A DNA stretch of 64,000 bases from Leifsonia shinshuensis (GTDB taxonomy: Bacteria > Actinomycetota > Actinomycetes > Actinomycetales > Microbacteriaceae), in contig NZ_CP043641.1 of NCBI RefSeq assembly GCF_014217625.1, forward strand, positions 682,001-746,000, written 5' to 3'. The notes below the pieces were generated by a model. The model ran no database searches and was not told the origin of the DNA. It saw nothing but the letters and a program-made list of their open reading frames with translations. Of the stretch, positions 19,691 to 27,805 are shown piece by piece. Made by a program: the position numbers and the translations under genes. Each line of letters starts with the position of its first letter. The first letter of the stretch is position 1.

Positions 19691-21375
19691 GCGATGTCGT
19701 CACCATCGACAACCTGTCGGTGACGTTCGCCACCGACGCCGGCGCCGTCAAGGCCGTCGACGATGTCACCCTGCGGGTCTCGCCCGGAGAGGTCCTGGCG
19801 ATCGTGGGGGAGTCCGGTTCGGGCAAGACCGTCACCGCCAAGACCATCCTCGGCCTGCTGCCGGAGACCGCGACCGCCTCGGGCGCCGTGGTGCTGCGCA
19901 GCAAAGACGGCGCCACCGAGGCCGACGTCATCTCACTGAGCAAGAAGGAGCTCAGGGAGGTGCGCGGCACCGACGTGGCGATGGTCTTCCAGGAGCCGTC
20001 CACCGCGCTGAACCCCGTCTACCAGGTGGGCTGGCAGATCGCCGAGGGCCTGCGCGCCCACAGCAAGCTGTCCAAGAAGGAGGCGCAGAAGCAGGCGATC
20101 GACATCCTCCGCCGGGTCGGCATCCCGGAGCCCGAGACGCGGGTCAAGTACTACCCGCACCAGTTCTCCGGCGGCCAGAAGCAGCGCATCGTGATCGCGA
20201 TGGCGCTCGTGCTGAACCCGGGGCTGATCGTCGCCGACGAGCCGACCACCGCGCTCGACGTGACCGTGCAGGCCGAGATCCTGGACCTGCTGCGGCGCTG
20301 CCGCGACGAGTTCGGCGCGGCCATCGTGCTGATCACGCACAACATGGGCGTGGTCGCCGACCTCGCCGACCGGGTCGCGGTCATGTACCAGGGCAAGGTC
20401 GTGGAGGAGGCCGACGCGCGCACCCTGTTCGCCGCGCCCCAGGCCGAGTACACGCGGAAGCTGCTGGCCTCCGTGCCGCGCATCGGCCAGGGCGCCGTCG
20501 CGACGCAGGACCGGGCGATCGCCCGCGCCGAGCGTCCGGAGGCGGCCCCTGTGGTCACCGCGCGCGACCTGCGCATCCAGTACCCCGGCCGGCTCGGCCG
20601 TCCTGGCTTCGTGGCGGTCGACGGCGTGAGCTTCGACATCCGGCCGGGCGAGGTGCTCGGCCTGGTGGGGGAGTCCGGCTCCGGCAAGACCACCATCGGC
20701 CGCGCCATCGCCGGTCTCGGCAAGGTCACCGACGGCTCGCTGAAGGTGCTCGGGATCGAGATGAACGGCGTCAAGGAGCGCCAGTTCCGCAAGGTGCGCA
20801 GCGACATCGGCTTCGTGTTCCAGGACCCGGCGTCGAGCTTCAACCCGCTGCTCACGATCGCGGACTGCGTGGCGGAACCGCTCGTCGTGCACGGCAGGGC
20901 GTCCTCGCCCTCCGCCGCGCGCGGCCGGGTGGACGAGCTGCTGGAGGCCGTGCAGCTGCCGCGCAGCTACGGCGACCGGTTCCCGCACGAGCTCTCCGGC
21001 GGCCAGCGGCAGCGGGCGAGCCTCGCGCGCGCCCTCGCCCTGGAGCCGACGCTGCTGATCGCCGACGAGCCGACCTCCGCGCTCGACGTGTCGGTGCAGG
21101 CGCGCGTGCTGGAGCTGTTCGCCGACCTGCAGCGGGAGTTCGGGTTCGCCGCGCTGTTCATCAGCCACGACCTCGCCGTCGTCGATCTCCTCGCCGACCG
21201 GATCGCCGTGATGCACCGCGGCAAGCTGGTCGAGGAGGGCACGGGCGCCGAGGTGCTCGGCAACCCGCGCGAGGCGTACACGCAGCGGCTGCTGGCCTCC
21301 CTGCCGGTGCCCGACCCGGTGGAACAGGCCGACCGGCGGGAGGCGCTGCGCGCTCTCCAGGCCGAGAGCGCCTAG
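19687..21375 (+). CDS. ABC transporter double ATPase (DppD-DppF fusion)
   Basis: 562 residues made of two complete nucleotide-binding domains. The first (about 1-275) has Walker A GESGSGKTVTAK, signature FSGGQKQRIVIAMAL and Walker B IVADEPTTALD; the second (about 290-562) has GESGSGKTTIG, LSGGQRQRASLARAL and IADEPTSALD. The fusion replaces separate DppD and DppF subunits and powers the two permeases. Overlaps the upstream permease gene by 4 nt. Confidence 0.95.
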   Translation: MSDVVTIDNLSVTFATDAGAVKAVDDVTLRVSPGEVLAIVGESGSGKTVTAKTILGLLPETATASGAVVLRSKDGATEADVISLSKKELREVRGTDVAMVFQEPSTALNPVYQVGWQIAEGLRAHSKLSKKEAQKQAIDILRRVGIPEPETRVKYYPHQFSGGQKQRIVIAMALVLNPGLIVADEPTTALDVTVQAEILDLLRRCRDEFGAAIVLITHNMGVVADLADRVAVMYQGKVVEEADARTLFAAPQAEYTRKLLASVPRIGQGAVATQDRAIARAERPEAAPVVTARDLRIQYPGRLGRPGFVAVDGVSFDIRPGEVLGLVGESGSGKTTIGRAIAGLGKVTDGSLKVLGIEMNGVKERQFRKVRSDIGFVFQDPASSFNPLLTIADCVAEPLVVHGRASSPSAARGRVDELLEAVQLPRSYGDRFPHELSGGQRQRASLARALALEPTLLIADEPTSALDVSVQARVLELFADLQREFGFAALFISHDLAVVDLLADRIAVMHRGKLVEEGTGAEVLGNPREAYTQRLLASLPVPDPVEQADRREALRALQAESA

Positions 21376-21385
21376 GGTCGAACAT

Positions 21386-22264
21386 GTGAGCTCCGAACCC
21401 GCCATCCTCGTCAGTGACCTGTCCGTCGAATATCCCGCCAGGGGCGTCAGCCCCTCGTGCGTCGCCCTCCGCGGGGTGAGCTTCCAGTTGGAGGCCGGAC
21501 AGTCGCTGGGGGTCCTGGGCGAGACGGGTTCGGGCAAGAGCACGCTGGCCGCGGTGCTCGCCGGGCGGGGGCTTCCCCTCCGTTCCGGCGAGCCCGGCCC
21601 GCGGATCAGCGGCGGCGACGCGACCGTGCTGGGGCACTCGCTGCGGCACGCCCGCAAGCGCGACGTCGCCGAGGTGACCTTCCACGTCGGCTACCTGCCC
21701 CAGGAGGCCGCTGCCTCCCTGGAGCCGTCGCTGTCCGTGCAGGACAACGTGACGCTGCCGATCTTCGAGCGGGACGAGCACTACAGCCGCCGGGCGGCGG
21801 GGGAGCGGGCCGCGCTCATGCTGGACACCGTGCACCTTCCGCTCAGCGTGCTCGGCAAGTACCCGTACCAGCTCAGCGCCGGGCAGCGGCAGCGCGTGGC
21901 GCTCGCGAAGGCGCTCGTGCTCGGCCCGCAGGTGCTGATCGTGGACGAGCCGACCGCCGGGATCGACGCCACCGTGCGCGACGCGGTGATCGATCTCCTC
22001 GCCCAGCTCCGGACGCACGAGGGCTTCACCGCCGTGATCGTGAGCCACGACCTCTCGGTGCTGCGCCGCGCCACGGATGTCTCGCTCGTCCTGCAGAACG
22101 GTCGGCCGATCGCGTACGGCCCGATCGAGGAGGTGCTGGCCGACCCGTCGCACCCGTTCGTGCGCGGGCTGGCGGACGCGCTCAAGCCGCCGCAGCGCCG
22201 GCGCGAGCGCAGACCGCAGATCGTGGCAGGCGAGAGCGTGACCAGCGAGATCGCGACGATCTGA
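21386..22264 (+). CDS. additional ABC ATPase, peptide-transporter type
   Basis: 292 residues from GTG 21386, 10 nt after the double ATPase. A single complete domain: Walker A GETGSGKSTLA, signature LSAGQRQRVALAKAL (LSAGQ in place of the usual LSGGQ) and Walker B LIVDEPTAGID. It resembles the DppD family but the operon already encodes two ATPase domains, so this third domain is surplus. It may serve another permease, substitute as an alternative subunit, or be regulatory. Confidence 0.88.
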   Translation: MSSEPAILVSDLSVEYPARGVSPSCVALRGVSFQLEAGQSLGVLGETGSGKSTLAAVLAGRGLPLRSGEPGPRISGGDATVLGHSLRHARKRDVAEVTFHVGYLPQEAAASLEPSLSVQDNVTLPIFERDEHYSRRAAGERAALMLDTVHLPLSVLGKYPYQLSAGQRQRVALAKALVLGPQVLIVDEPTAGIDATVRDAVIDLLAQLRTHEGFTAVIVSHDLSVLRRATDVSLVLQNGRPIAYGPIEEVLADPSHPFVRGLADALKPPQRRRERRPQIVAGESVTSEIATI

Positions 22265-22320
22265 CGCGGCGTCCGCTGCCACCCCAGACCATCCCAGAAC
22301 GTCTCCGACCGGAGGAACCC

Positions 22321-23322
22321 ATGACCGAGCCCACCCCGCAGCACCGCGCCGTCCTCGCGCCGGGCGGCACGCCCCTCGACCCGGCCGACCGGCCGGAGCC
22401 CGGCCCCATCGCCGTCCTCCCGGCCGCCGAGCCGTCCTTCGTCTCCGCTGTCGAGGCCGCGGGCGGGACGGTCGAGCCGCTCTCCGACCGCACGCGCGGC
22501 GTCGTCTGGCTCTCCAACAAGGACGCCGCCGCCTTCCCGCCGATCCTGGAGGCGCACCCCGGCATTGGCTGGGTGCAGCTCCCGTTCGCCGGCGTCGACG
22601 CCTTCTCCGGCATCATCGCGTCGGAGGACCGGCCCGGGCTGATCTGGACCAGCGCGAAGGGCGCGTACGCCCAGCCGGTCGCCGAGCACGCGCTCGCACT
22701 GACCCTGGCGCTGCTGCGAGTGCTCCCGAAGCGCGTGCGGGCGACCTCCTGGTCGACCGTCGAGGAGGGTCGCTCGCTGTACGGGATGAACGTCGTGATC
22801 GTCGGCGCCGGCGGGATCGCGCTGGAGCTGATGATGCTGCTCGCGCCGTTCGGCGCCCGCGTCACCATCGTGCGCCGCTCGCCGGAGCCCGTCCCTGGCG
22901 CCGAGCGCACCGTCGGCTCCGACCGGCTGGCGGAGGTCCTCCCGGACGCCGACGTCGTCGTCATCGCCGCGGCGCTCACCGGCGGGACGCGGCACCTGTT
23001 CGGCGACGCCGAGTTCGCGGCGATGAAGGACACCGCGTACCTCGTGAACATCGCCCGCGGCGGCCTGGTCGACACCGACGCGCTGCTGCGTGCCCTCCGC
23101 TCCGGCGAGATCGCCGGAGCGGGCATCGACGTCACCGACCCCGAGCCGCTGCCGGACGGCCACCCGCTGTGGTCGGAGGACGCCTGCCTGATCACGCCGC
23201 ACCAGGCCGACACCTCCGAGATGGTCGCGCCGCTGCTCGCCGAGCGGGTGCGCGCGAACGTCCGCGCCTTCCTCGCCGACGGCGAGTTCGTCGGCCGCGT
23301 GGACCCCGTCGCGGGCTACTGA
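22321..23322 (+). CDS. D-isomer-specific 2-hydroxyacid dehydrogenase family protein
   Basis: 333 residues. NAD(P)-dependent oxidoreductase of the D-2-hydroxyacid/phosphoglycerate dehydrogenase family. The Rossmann domain shows VIVGAGGIALELMMLLAPFG with VRRS following the second strand; catalytic residues lie in VNIARGGLVDTDALLRAL (Arg), a downstream DVTDPEPLP block (Glu) and ITPHQADTSE (His). The YAQPVAEHALALTLALLR helix is typical. Substrate is not predictable. Ribosome site GGAGGA about 8 nt before ATG. It ends the rightward run before tRNA-Asn. Confidence 0.9.
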   Translation: MTEPTPQHRAVLAPGGTPLDPADRPEPGPIAVLPAAEPSFVSAVEAAGGTVEPLSDRTRGVVWLSNKDAAAFPPILEAHPGIGWVQLPFAGVDAFSGIIASEDRPGLIWTSAKGAYAQPVAEHALALTLALLRVLPKRVRATSWSTVEEGRSLYGMNVVIVGAGGIALELMMLLAPFGARVTIVRRSPEPVPGAERTVGSDRLAEVLPDADVVVIAAALTGGTRHLFGDAEFAAMKDTAYLVNIARGGLVDTDALLRALRSGEIAGAGIDVTDPEPLPDGHPLWSEDACLITPHQADTSEMVAPLLAERVRANVRAFLADGEFVGRVDPVAGY

Positions 23323-23400
23323 CGGCGACGCGCGCGGGATGCGGGGCCGATTTCTCACGACGGTCGAAGTCTTGCTAGAGTAGCTTCGCTGATCAAGCAT

Positions 23401-23473
23401 TCCTCGATAGCTCAATTGGCAGAGCAGCCGGCTGTTAACCGGCAGGTTCTTGGTTCGAGTCCAAGTCGGGGAG
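23401..23473 (+). tRNA. tRNA-Asn (anticodon GTT)
   Basis: A 73-nt cloverleaf: acceptor TCCTCGA pairs with TCGGGGA (one T-G pair), D-arm with GCTC/GAGC, anticodon stem GCCGG/CCGGC around loop CTGTTAA with anticodon GTT, and T-arm CTTGG/CCAAG with loop TTCGAGT. CCA is not fully encoded (GCCG follows). A -10-like TAGAGT at 23376-23381 is about 20 nt upstream and a strong terminator follows. Confidence 0.97.
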
Positions 23474-23484
23474 CCGAAACACAA

Positions 23485-23520
23485 GCGAAGGCCCGGAGGT
23501 GAAAGCCTCCGGGCCTTCGC
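23485..23520 (+). terminator. terminator of tRNA-Asn
   Basis: A perfect 15-bp stem (23485-23499 with 23506-23520) with loop TGAAAG, starting 12 nt after the tRNA. Followed by CGTTCTCC, only a short T-rich patch. Confidence 0.85.
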
Positions 23521-23604
23521 CGTTCTCCGTACGCGTTCTCCCGGTGTTAACATGCTCCGAACGGAATACACCACACCGCCCGCTCCTCTCGCTACTATGC
23601 GGCC

Positions 23605-23808
23605 ATGAACGACAGGGAGCGGGACGAGCGCGACTCCGAGGAGCCGGACGCGACGTACGAGGACTACGAGAACGACGACGACGAACAGCGCGAATCGCTC
23701 GAACGCGAAGCCGAGCTGACCACGTTCGGCGGACCCGCCTTCGGGCCGCTGTTCGCGAAAGGCGACGGGGACGACGGGGAGATCTTCGACGCGGAGCACA
23801 ATCCGTGA
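23605..23808 (+). CDS. small acidic hypothetical protein
   Basis: 67 residues, with Asp and Glu making up over a third of the composition and the first half dense in D, E and R (DDDEQRESLE). The second half has a less biased FGGPAFGPLFAKGDGDD stretch. No signal peptide or membrane segment. A modest GACAGGGAG purine context surrounds the start. It lies alone between the tRNA terminator and the two-component system. Not recognised; composition and frame suggest a genuine small gene. Confidence 0.5.
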   Translation: MNDRERDERDSEEPDATYEDYENDDDEQRESLEREAELTTFGGPAFGPLFAKGDGDDGEIFDAEHNP

Positions 23809-23820
23809 TCCTCCGCTGCG

Positions 23821-23836
23821 TACTCCCGGGGGAGTA
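23821..23836 (+). promoter_or_regulatory. 16-bp palindrome upstream of the histidine kinase gene (candidate operator)
   Basis: TACTCCC-GG-GGGAGTA is a perfect inverted repeat with a 2-nt spacer, 58 nt before the kinase start. The same core CTCCC-GG-GGGAG occurs twice right after the response regulator gene (25756-25767 and 25772-25783), implying one shared DNA-binding protein, most simply the response regulator. Confidence 0.6.
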
Positions 23837-23894
23837 GCCGGAAGACTCCTGCCGGGGCAGGGCGCACGCCCCGCGCGCTGGTTAGCATGGGGAG

Positions 23895-25085
23895 ATGCCC
23901 TGGAACCCGTCCGCCGACACCCGCACGAGCGGGCCCGGCTGGGCTGACGGACGCGGGTGGCAGGGGCGGCGGCCGCGCGGGACCATCTGGTTCCCTGTGG
24001 TGCTGTCCGTCCTCCTGCAGTTCCCCGGCGTCCTCATCGCCGCGCACACCGCCGCGGCCGATCCGCTGACGCTCGCGGCCGTCCTGGTCGCGTTCGCGGC
24101 GTCGTTCCTACTGCTCCTCGCGCGTGCGTACCCGGGGCCGGTGCTGGTGGCGATCGCGGTGCTCTGCACGCCGGCCATCGCGATCACCATGGGGCCTCCG
24201 CTGGCTGCCGTCCCGCTCGCGTTCGCCGTCGTCGGCGCCGTCGTGCGGTCGGCGCGGGCGTGGGCGTGGTGGACGGTGGCCGGGGTCGCCGTCGTGGGGC
24301 CGCTCGGCGCCTACCTGCTGGTGGGGCGCCCGGAGGCCGTCATCCGGCCGCTCGCGATCGCCCTCGTGCTCACCCTCCTGGTCGGCGTCGGGGAGGCCAT
24401 TCGCGGGCGCAGGGAGCGCTACCGGGAGGTCTCCCGCCAGATCGCCGCCCGCCGCGAGTCCGCGGCCGAGGCGGAGCGGCTGCGCATCGCCCGCGAGCTG
24501 CACGACGTGCTCGCGCACTCGCTGTCCCAGATCAGCGTGCAGGCCGGGGTCGGCCTCCACCTGTTCGACAGCCGCCCCGACAAGGCGCGGGAGAGCCTGG
24601 AGGCGATCAAGTCGGTCAGCAGCCAGGCGCTGGAGGAGGTGCGCGGCGTGCTGGGCTTCCTCCGGGCCGAGGGCTATCCGGCGGCTCGCGCGCCGGAGCC
24701 CGACCTCGCGCGCATCCCCGTGCTGGTCGAGACCTACCGGCGCGCCGGACTCGACGTGACCTACGACGACGCGCTGACCTCCGCGCCGTCCGCCGCTTCC
24801 CAGCTCGCGCTCTACCGGATCGTCCAGGAGTCGCTCACCAACATCGGCCGGCACGCGCAGGCCCGCACGGTCGCGATCCGGCTCGCCGAGGAGGGCGCCG
24901 AGTTCGTGCTCACGATCGCGGACGACGGCCGCGGCCTCCCGCAGAGCGAGACCGACGGCAAGGGCATGATCGGGATGCGCGAGCGCGCGGAGCTGCTCGG
25001 CGGCCGGTTCGAGACGCGCGAGACCGCAGGCGGTGGACTGACCGTTGAGGCCCGCATTCCGCTGCGGAAGGCGGAGGACGCATGA
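23895..25085 (+). CDS. two-component sensor histidine kinase (NarL/DesK type)
   Basis: 396 residues. About five transmembrane helices occupy residues 30-165 with little extracytoplasmic sequence, suggesting intramembrane sensing. The HisKA_3 dimerisation block RIARELHDVLAHSLSQI carries the phospho-accepting His at about 203; the ATPase domain shows the N box (SLTNIGRHA), ADDGRGLP and GMIGMRERAELLGG. It phosphorylates the regulator encoded next, whose start overlaps this stop by 4 nt. A palindrome shared with the downstream region lies before the gene, suggesting autoregulation. Confidence 0.95.
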   Translation: MPWNPSADTRTSGPGWADGRGWQGRRPRGTIWFPVVLSVLLQFPGVLIAAHTAAADPLTLAAVLVAFAASFLLLLARAYPGPVLVAIAVLCTPAIAITMGPPLAAVPLAFAVVGAVVRSARAWAWWTVAGVAVVGPLGAYLLVGRPEAVIRPLAIALVLTLLVGVGEAIRGRRERYREVSRQIAARRESAAEAERLRIARELHDVLAHSLSQISVQAGVGLHLFDSRPDKARESLEAIKSVSSQALEEVRGVLGFLRAEGYPAARAPEPDLARIPVLVETYRRAGLDVTYDDALTSAPSAASQLALYRIVQESLTNIGRHAQARTVAIRLAEEGAEFVLTIADDGRGLPQSETDGKGMIGMRERAELLGGRFETRETAGGGLTVEARIPLRKAEDA

Positions 25086-25744
25086 TCCGGGTGCTGCTGG
25101 CGGACGACCAGCATCTCGTCCGCGCGGGCTTCCGCGCGCTGCTGGAGGCGGAGGACGACCTCGAGGTGGTCGGCGAGGCCGCGACCGGGCGGGAGGCCGT
25201 CGAGGTCGCCCGGCGGACGCATCCCGACGTCGTGCTCATGGACATCCGGATGCCGGACGGCGACGGCCTCTGGGCGACCGGGGAGCTCACGGCCGACCCG
25301 GACCTCGCGGGCACGCGGATCGTGATGGTGACCACCTTCGAGCTGGACGACTACGTCGCGCAGGCGATCCTGGCCGGTGCCAGCGGCTTCCTGGTCAAGG
25401 ACACCGAGCCGGTGGAGCTGCTGCGCGCCGTGCGGGTGGTGGCCGCGGGCGACGCCCTGCTGTCTCCCGGCGCCACCCGCCGGCTGATCGAGCGCGTCGC
25501 GGGCGGGATGCGCCCGGCTCCGGACACGGAGGCGCTGCGCGAACTGACCGAGCGCGAACGCGAGGTCCTCTCCCTGGTCGGCCACGGCCTGACGAACACG
25601 GAGATCGGCGAGCGGCTGTTCCTCAGCCCGCTGACCGCCAAGACGCACGTCTCGCGGATCATGACGAAGCTGGCCGCGCGGGACCGCGTGCACCTGGTCG
25701 TGGTGGCGTACGAGACGGGGCTGGTGCAGCCCGGTCAGCGCTGA
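25082..25744 (+). CDS. LuxR/NarL-family response regulator
   Basis: 220 residues. Receiver domain with the acidic pair near residues 8-9 (LLADDQ), phospho-accepting Asp54 in VVLMDIRMPDGDG and the conserved Lys in GFLVKDTEP; C-terminal LuxR-type helix-turn-helix TEREREVLSLVGHGLTNTEIGERLFLS. Cognate of the kinase upstream (4-nt overlap). Its probable targets carry CTCCC-GG-GGGAG palindromes: its own operon and the SHOCT gene downstream. Confidence 0.96.
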   Translation: MIRVLLADDQHLVRAGFRALLEAEDDLEVVGEAATGREAVEVARRTHPDVVLMDIRMPDGDGLWATGELTADPDLAGTRIVMVTTFELDDYVAQAILAGASGFLVKDTEPVELLRAVRVVAAGDALLSPGATRRLIERVAGGMRPAPDTEALRELTEREREVLSLVGHGLTNTEIGERLFLSPLTAKTHVSRIMTKLAARDRVHLVVVAYETGLVQPGQR

Positions 25745-25755
25745 GCGCTGCGCTG

Positions 25756-25783
25756 CTCCCGGGGGAGGCTGCTCCCGGGGGAG
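25756..25783 (+). promoter_or_regulatory. tandem CTCCC-GG-GGGAG palindromes (candidate operators)
   Basis: Two copies of CTCCCGGGGGAG start at 25756 and 25772, 16 nt apart, inside the spacer between the response regulator and the SHOCT gene. The second is followed by TAG, as is the copy before the kinase gene. The 16-nt spacing puts the two sites about 1.5 helical turns apart. Confidence 0.6.
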
Positions 25784-25885
25784 TAGGGCAACTGCCTCCC
25801 GGTGGCGGATTCGCGCGACGGCCCGCGCGGCGAGGCTGATGGTGGTTCCGCGAAAGCCGCGGACAGCTCACCGATTGGATGCACC

Positions 25886-26203
25886 ATGTTCAGTTCGCTC
25901 GCAGCCGCCGCACCCTGCGCCGTCGTCGCCTGGGGTGGCGGCCCCTGGTTCGGCTGGTGGTGGTTCCTGATCCCGCTCTTCTGGATCGGGATCTTCTTCC
26001 TCATCTTCGGCGTCTTCGGCCGCCGCTGGCGCCGCGCGGCCGCCGCACGGGGCGGCTACGGCTGGGGCCCGAACGGCCCCCACTCCGGCACTCGTGCCGC
26101 CGAGCAGACGCTCGCCGAGCGCTACGCCAACGGCGACATCGACGAGAAGGAGTACCGCGCCCGGCTGGAGGTGCTGCGCGCCAACCGCGGCGACAGCGCG
26201 TAG
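25886..26203 (+). CDS. SHOCT-domain membrane protein
   Basis: 105 residues. One strong aromatic-rich membrane helix (GWWWFLIPLFWIGIFFLIFG), a basic/Gly-rich linker, and a C-terminal SHOCT helix pair, AEQTLAERYANGDIDEKEYRA. Such small proteins often lie beside envelope-stress two-component systems; the tandem palindromes upstream suggest control by the neighbouring regulator. An in-frame upstream start at 25802 would add 28 residues but overlaps the regulatory region, so ATG 25886 is preferred. Confidence 0.82.
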   Translation: MFSSLAAAAPCAVVAWGGGPWFGWWWFLIPLFWIGIFFLIFGVFGRRWRRAAAARGGYGWGPNGPHSGTRAAEQTLAERYANGDIDEKEYRARLEVLRANRGDSA

Positions 26204-26230
26204 GTCCCACCCGGCAGGCGCGGCCTGGCG

Positions 26231-26268
26231 GGTGCGCGGCCCGGATATGATCGTCCGGGCCGCGCACC
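26231..26268 (+). terminator. 15-bp hairpin between the SHOCT and kinase-like genes
   Basis: Arms 26231-26245 and 26254-26268 are perfectly complementary around the 8-nt loop TATGATCG. The loop contains TATGAT, identical to a strong -10 hexamer, so the element could equally be a promoter embedded in an operator-like repeat. Confidence 0.6.
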
Positions 26269-26298
26269 GGCCCGCTCCACCGGCCCGGAAGGACCAGC

Positions 26299-27174
26299 AT
26301 GACCACGCTCGCCACCACCCTCGCGGCCGCCGCACTGGCGGCCGCCGTCGTGTTCGCGGCGCTCTGGCTCCTCGAACGCTCCCGCCGGCGCCGCGCGCAG
26401 AACGCGCGCGAGGAGCGCGAGTGGGACCGCATCGACCGCGAGCTGGAACTCGCCGAGCAGGCCGGCCGGTTCCGGATCATCGGCGAGCTCGGGGACGTCG
26501 CGGTCGCCGCGGTGTCGCGGCTGGTCTCCCAGGCCGAGGGGATGCGCTACGCGGCCGGCGCCGACCCGGAGGCGGCCTCCCGCTCGGCCGCCGCCATCGA
26601 GACCTCGGCCCGCGACGCGCTGGCCGACCTCCGCCGGCTCCAGAACGCGGTCGCCGACGGGAGCCGCGAGGTGTTGCCGGCCCCCGGCCTCCACTCGGCG
26701 CGCGACCTGTTCCGGGTGATGCGCGAGGCGGGACTGGAGGTGACCTTCACCGAGACCGGCGAGCGCTACGAGCTGCGGCAGGGCGCGGAGCTCGTCGTCT
26801 TCCGGATCCTGCAGACCAGTCTCGGCAACGCGCTCGACCACGGCGGCGCCGGCACGACGGCGGTCGTCGCGATGACCTGGACGCCGGACGGCCTCCACGT
26901 CACGGTCGACGACGACGGCATCCGCGCCGCCGCCCGCCGCCGCGGCCTCGACCGCGCAGGCGTCGACCAGGCGACCGCCTACGGCGCCGAGGAGGACCTG
27001 CGGGCGATGACCGAGTTCGTGGAGGGCGCCGACCTCAACGAGCTGCGCGAGCGCGCCGCGCTGTTCGGCGGGGTGCTGGACGCCAAGACCGTGCCGGGCG
27101 TGGGGTTCTCGCTGTCGGTGGTGTTCCCCGCGCTGCGGCACCACAACGGCGTGCACGGGGTGCCGCTGCGCTGA
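26299..27174 (+). CDS. degenerate histidine-kinase-like protein (phospho-accepting His replaced by Gly)
   Basis: 291 residues. One N-terminal helix (about 3-25), a charged coiled-coil linker, then a region aligning with HisKA_3: RFRIIGELGDVAVAAVSRLV corresponds to the ELHDV block of the nearby kinase but has Gly65 where the phospho-accepting His belongs. The ATPase-like part retains an N-box-like SLGNALDHG, a DDDG box and NELRERAALFGGVLDAKTVPG. It can probably bind nucleotide but not autophosphorylate at the usual site. No response regulator gene follows. It may modulate the adjacent two-component system. The fold is clear; the role is inference. Confidence 0.75.
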   Translation: MTTLATTLAAAALAAAVVFAALWLLERSRRRRAQNAREEREWDRIDRELELAEQAGRFRIIGELGDVAVAAVSRLVSQAEGMRYAAGADPEAASRSAAAIETSARDALADLRRLQNAVADGSREVLPAPGLHSARDLFRVMREAGLEVTFTETGERYELRQGAELVVFRILQTSLGNALDHGGAGTTAVVAMTWTPDGLHVTVDDDGIRAAARRRGLDRAGVDQATAYGAEEDLRAMTEFVEGADLNELRERAALFGGVLDAKTVPGVGFSLSVVFPALRHHNGVHGVPLR

Positions 27175-27198
27175 GCGCGGCGGTCGCGCTGCGGCCGC

Positions 27199-27765
27199 TC
27201 AGTCCTCCAGGTGGTCCCGCCCCGGCAGCCAGCTGAGCCCGGGGACGCCCCAGGAGTTCTTTCGCTGCGCCTTCATCGCCGCCTTGCCGTACGGGTGCGC
27301 CAGCCGGTCGACGTAGAGCACGCCGTCCAGGTGGTCGTACTCGTGCTGGAAGATCCGCGCGAGCCAGCCGTCGGCGCGGACCGTGAACGGCTCGCCCTCC
27401 AGGTCCACGGCCTCCAGGATCACGCTCTCGGCGCGCCGGAGCGGGAACCGCTCGCCCGGGAACGACAGGCAGCCCTCAGACTCGGTGTCCTCGTCCGGCT
27501 CGCCCACCGTCAGCGGGCTGAGCCACAGCACGGGGTTGATCGCGACGCCGCGGTGCAGCACGTCGTCGTCGTCCGTCCAGCCGTAGACGAACAGGCGCAG
27601 CGGCACGCCGACCTGCGGACCGGCGAGGCCCACGCCGGGCGCCTGATCCATCGTCTCGAACATGTCCGCCACGAGCGTGCGGAGGTCGTCGCCGAAGTCC
27701 GTCACCTCCGCCGCGCGGGTGTGCAGGACGGGGTCTCCGGTGATCCGGATGGGAAGGACGGCCAT
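27199..27765 (-). CDS. def: peptide deformylase
   Basis: 188 residues. Removes the N-formyl group from nascent proteins. All three motifs are present: GVGLAGPQVG (44-53), EGCLSF with metal ligand Cys99, and QHEYDHLDG with His141, Glu142 and His145. The C-terminal tail of about 30 residues after the third motif is usual in actinobacteria. Monocistronic; the 40-bp spacer to the divergent DMT gene holds both promoters. Confidence 0.97.
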   Translation of the reverse strand: MAVLPIRITGDPVLHTRAAEVTDFGDDLRTLVADMFETMDQAPGVGLAGPQVGVPLRLFVYGWTDDDDVLHRGVAINPVLWLSPLTVGEPDEDTESEGCLSFPGERFPLRRAESVILEAVDLEGEPFTVRADGWLARIFQHEYDHLDGVLYVDRLAHPYGKAAMKAQRKNSWGVPGLSWLPGRDHLED

Positions 27766-27805
27766 TCGGCAAGACTATCGGGATCATGTTGGGTAGGGTC
27801 GTGGC

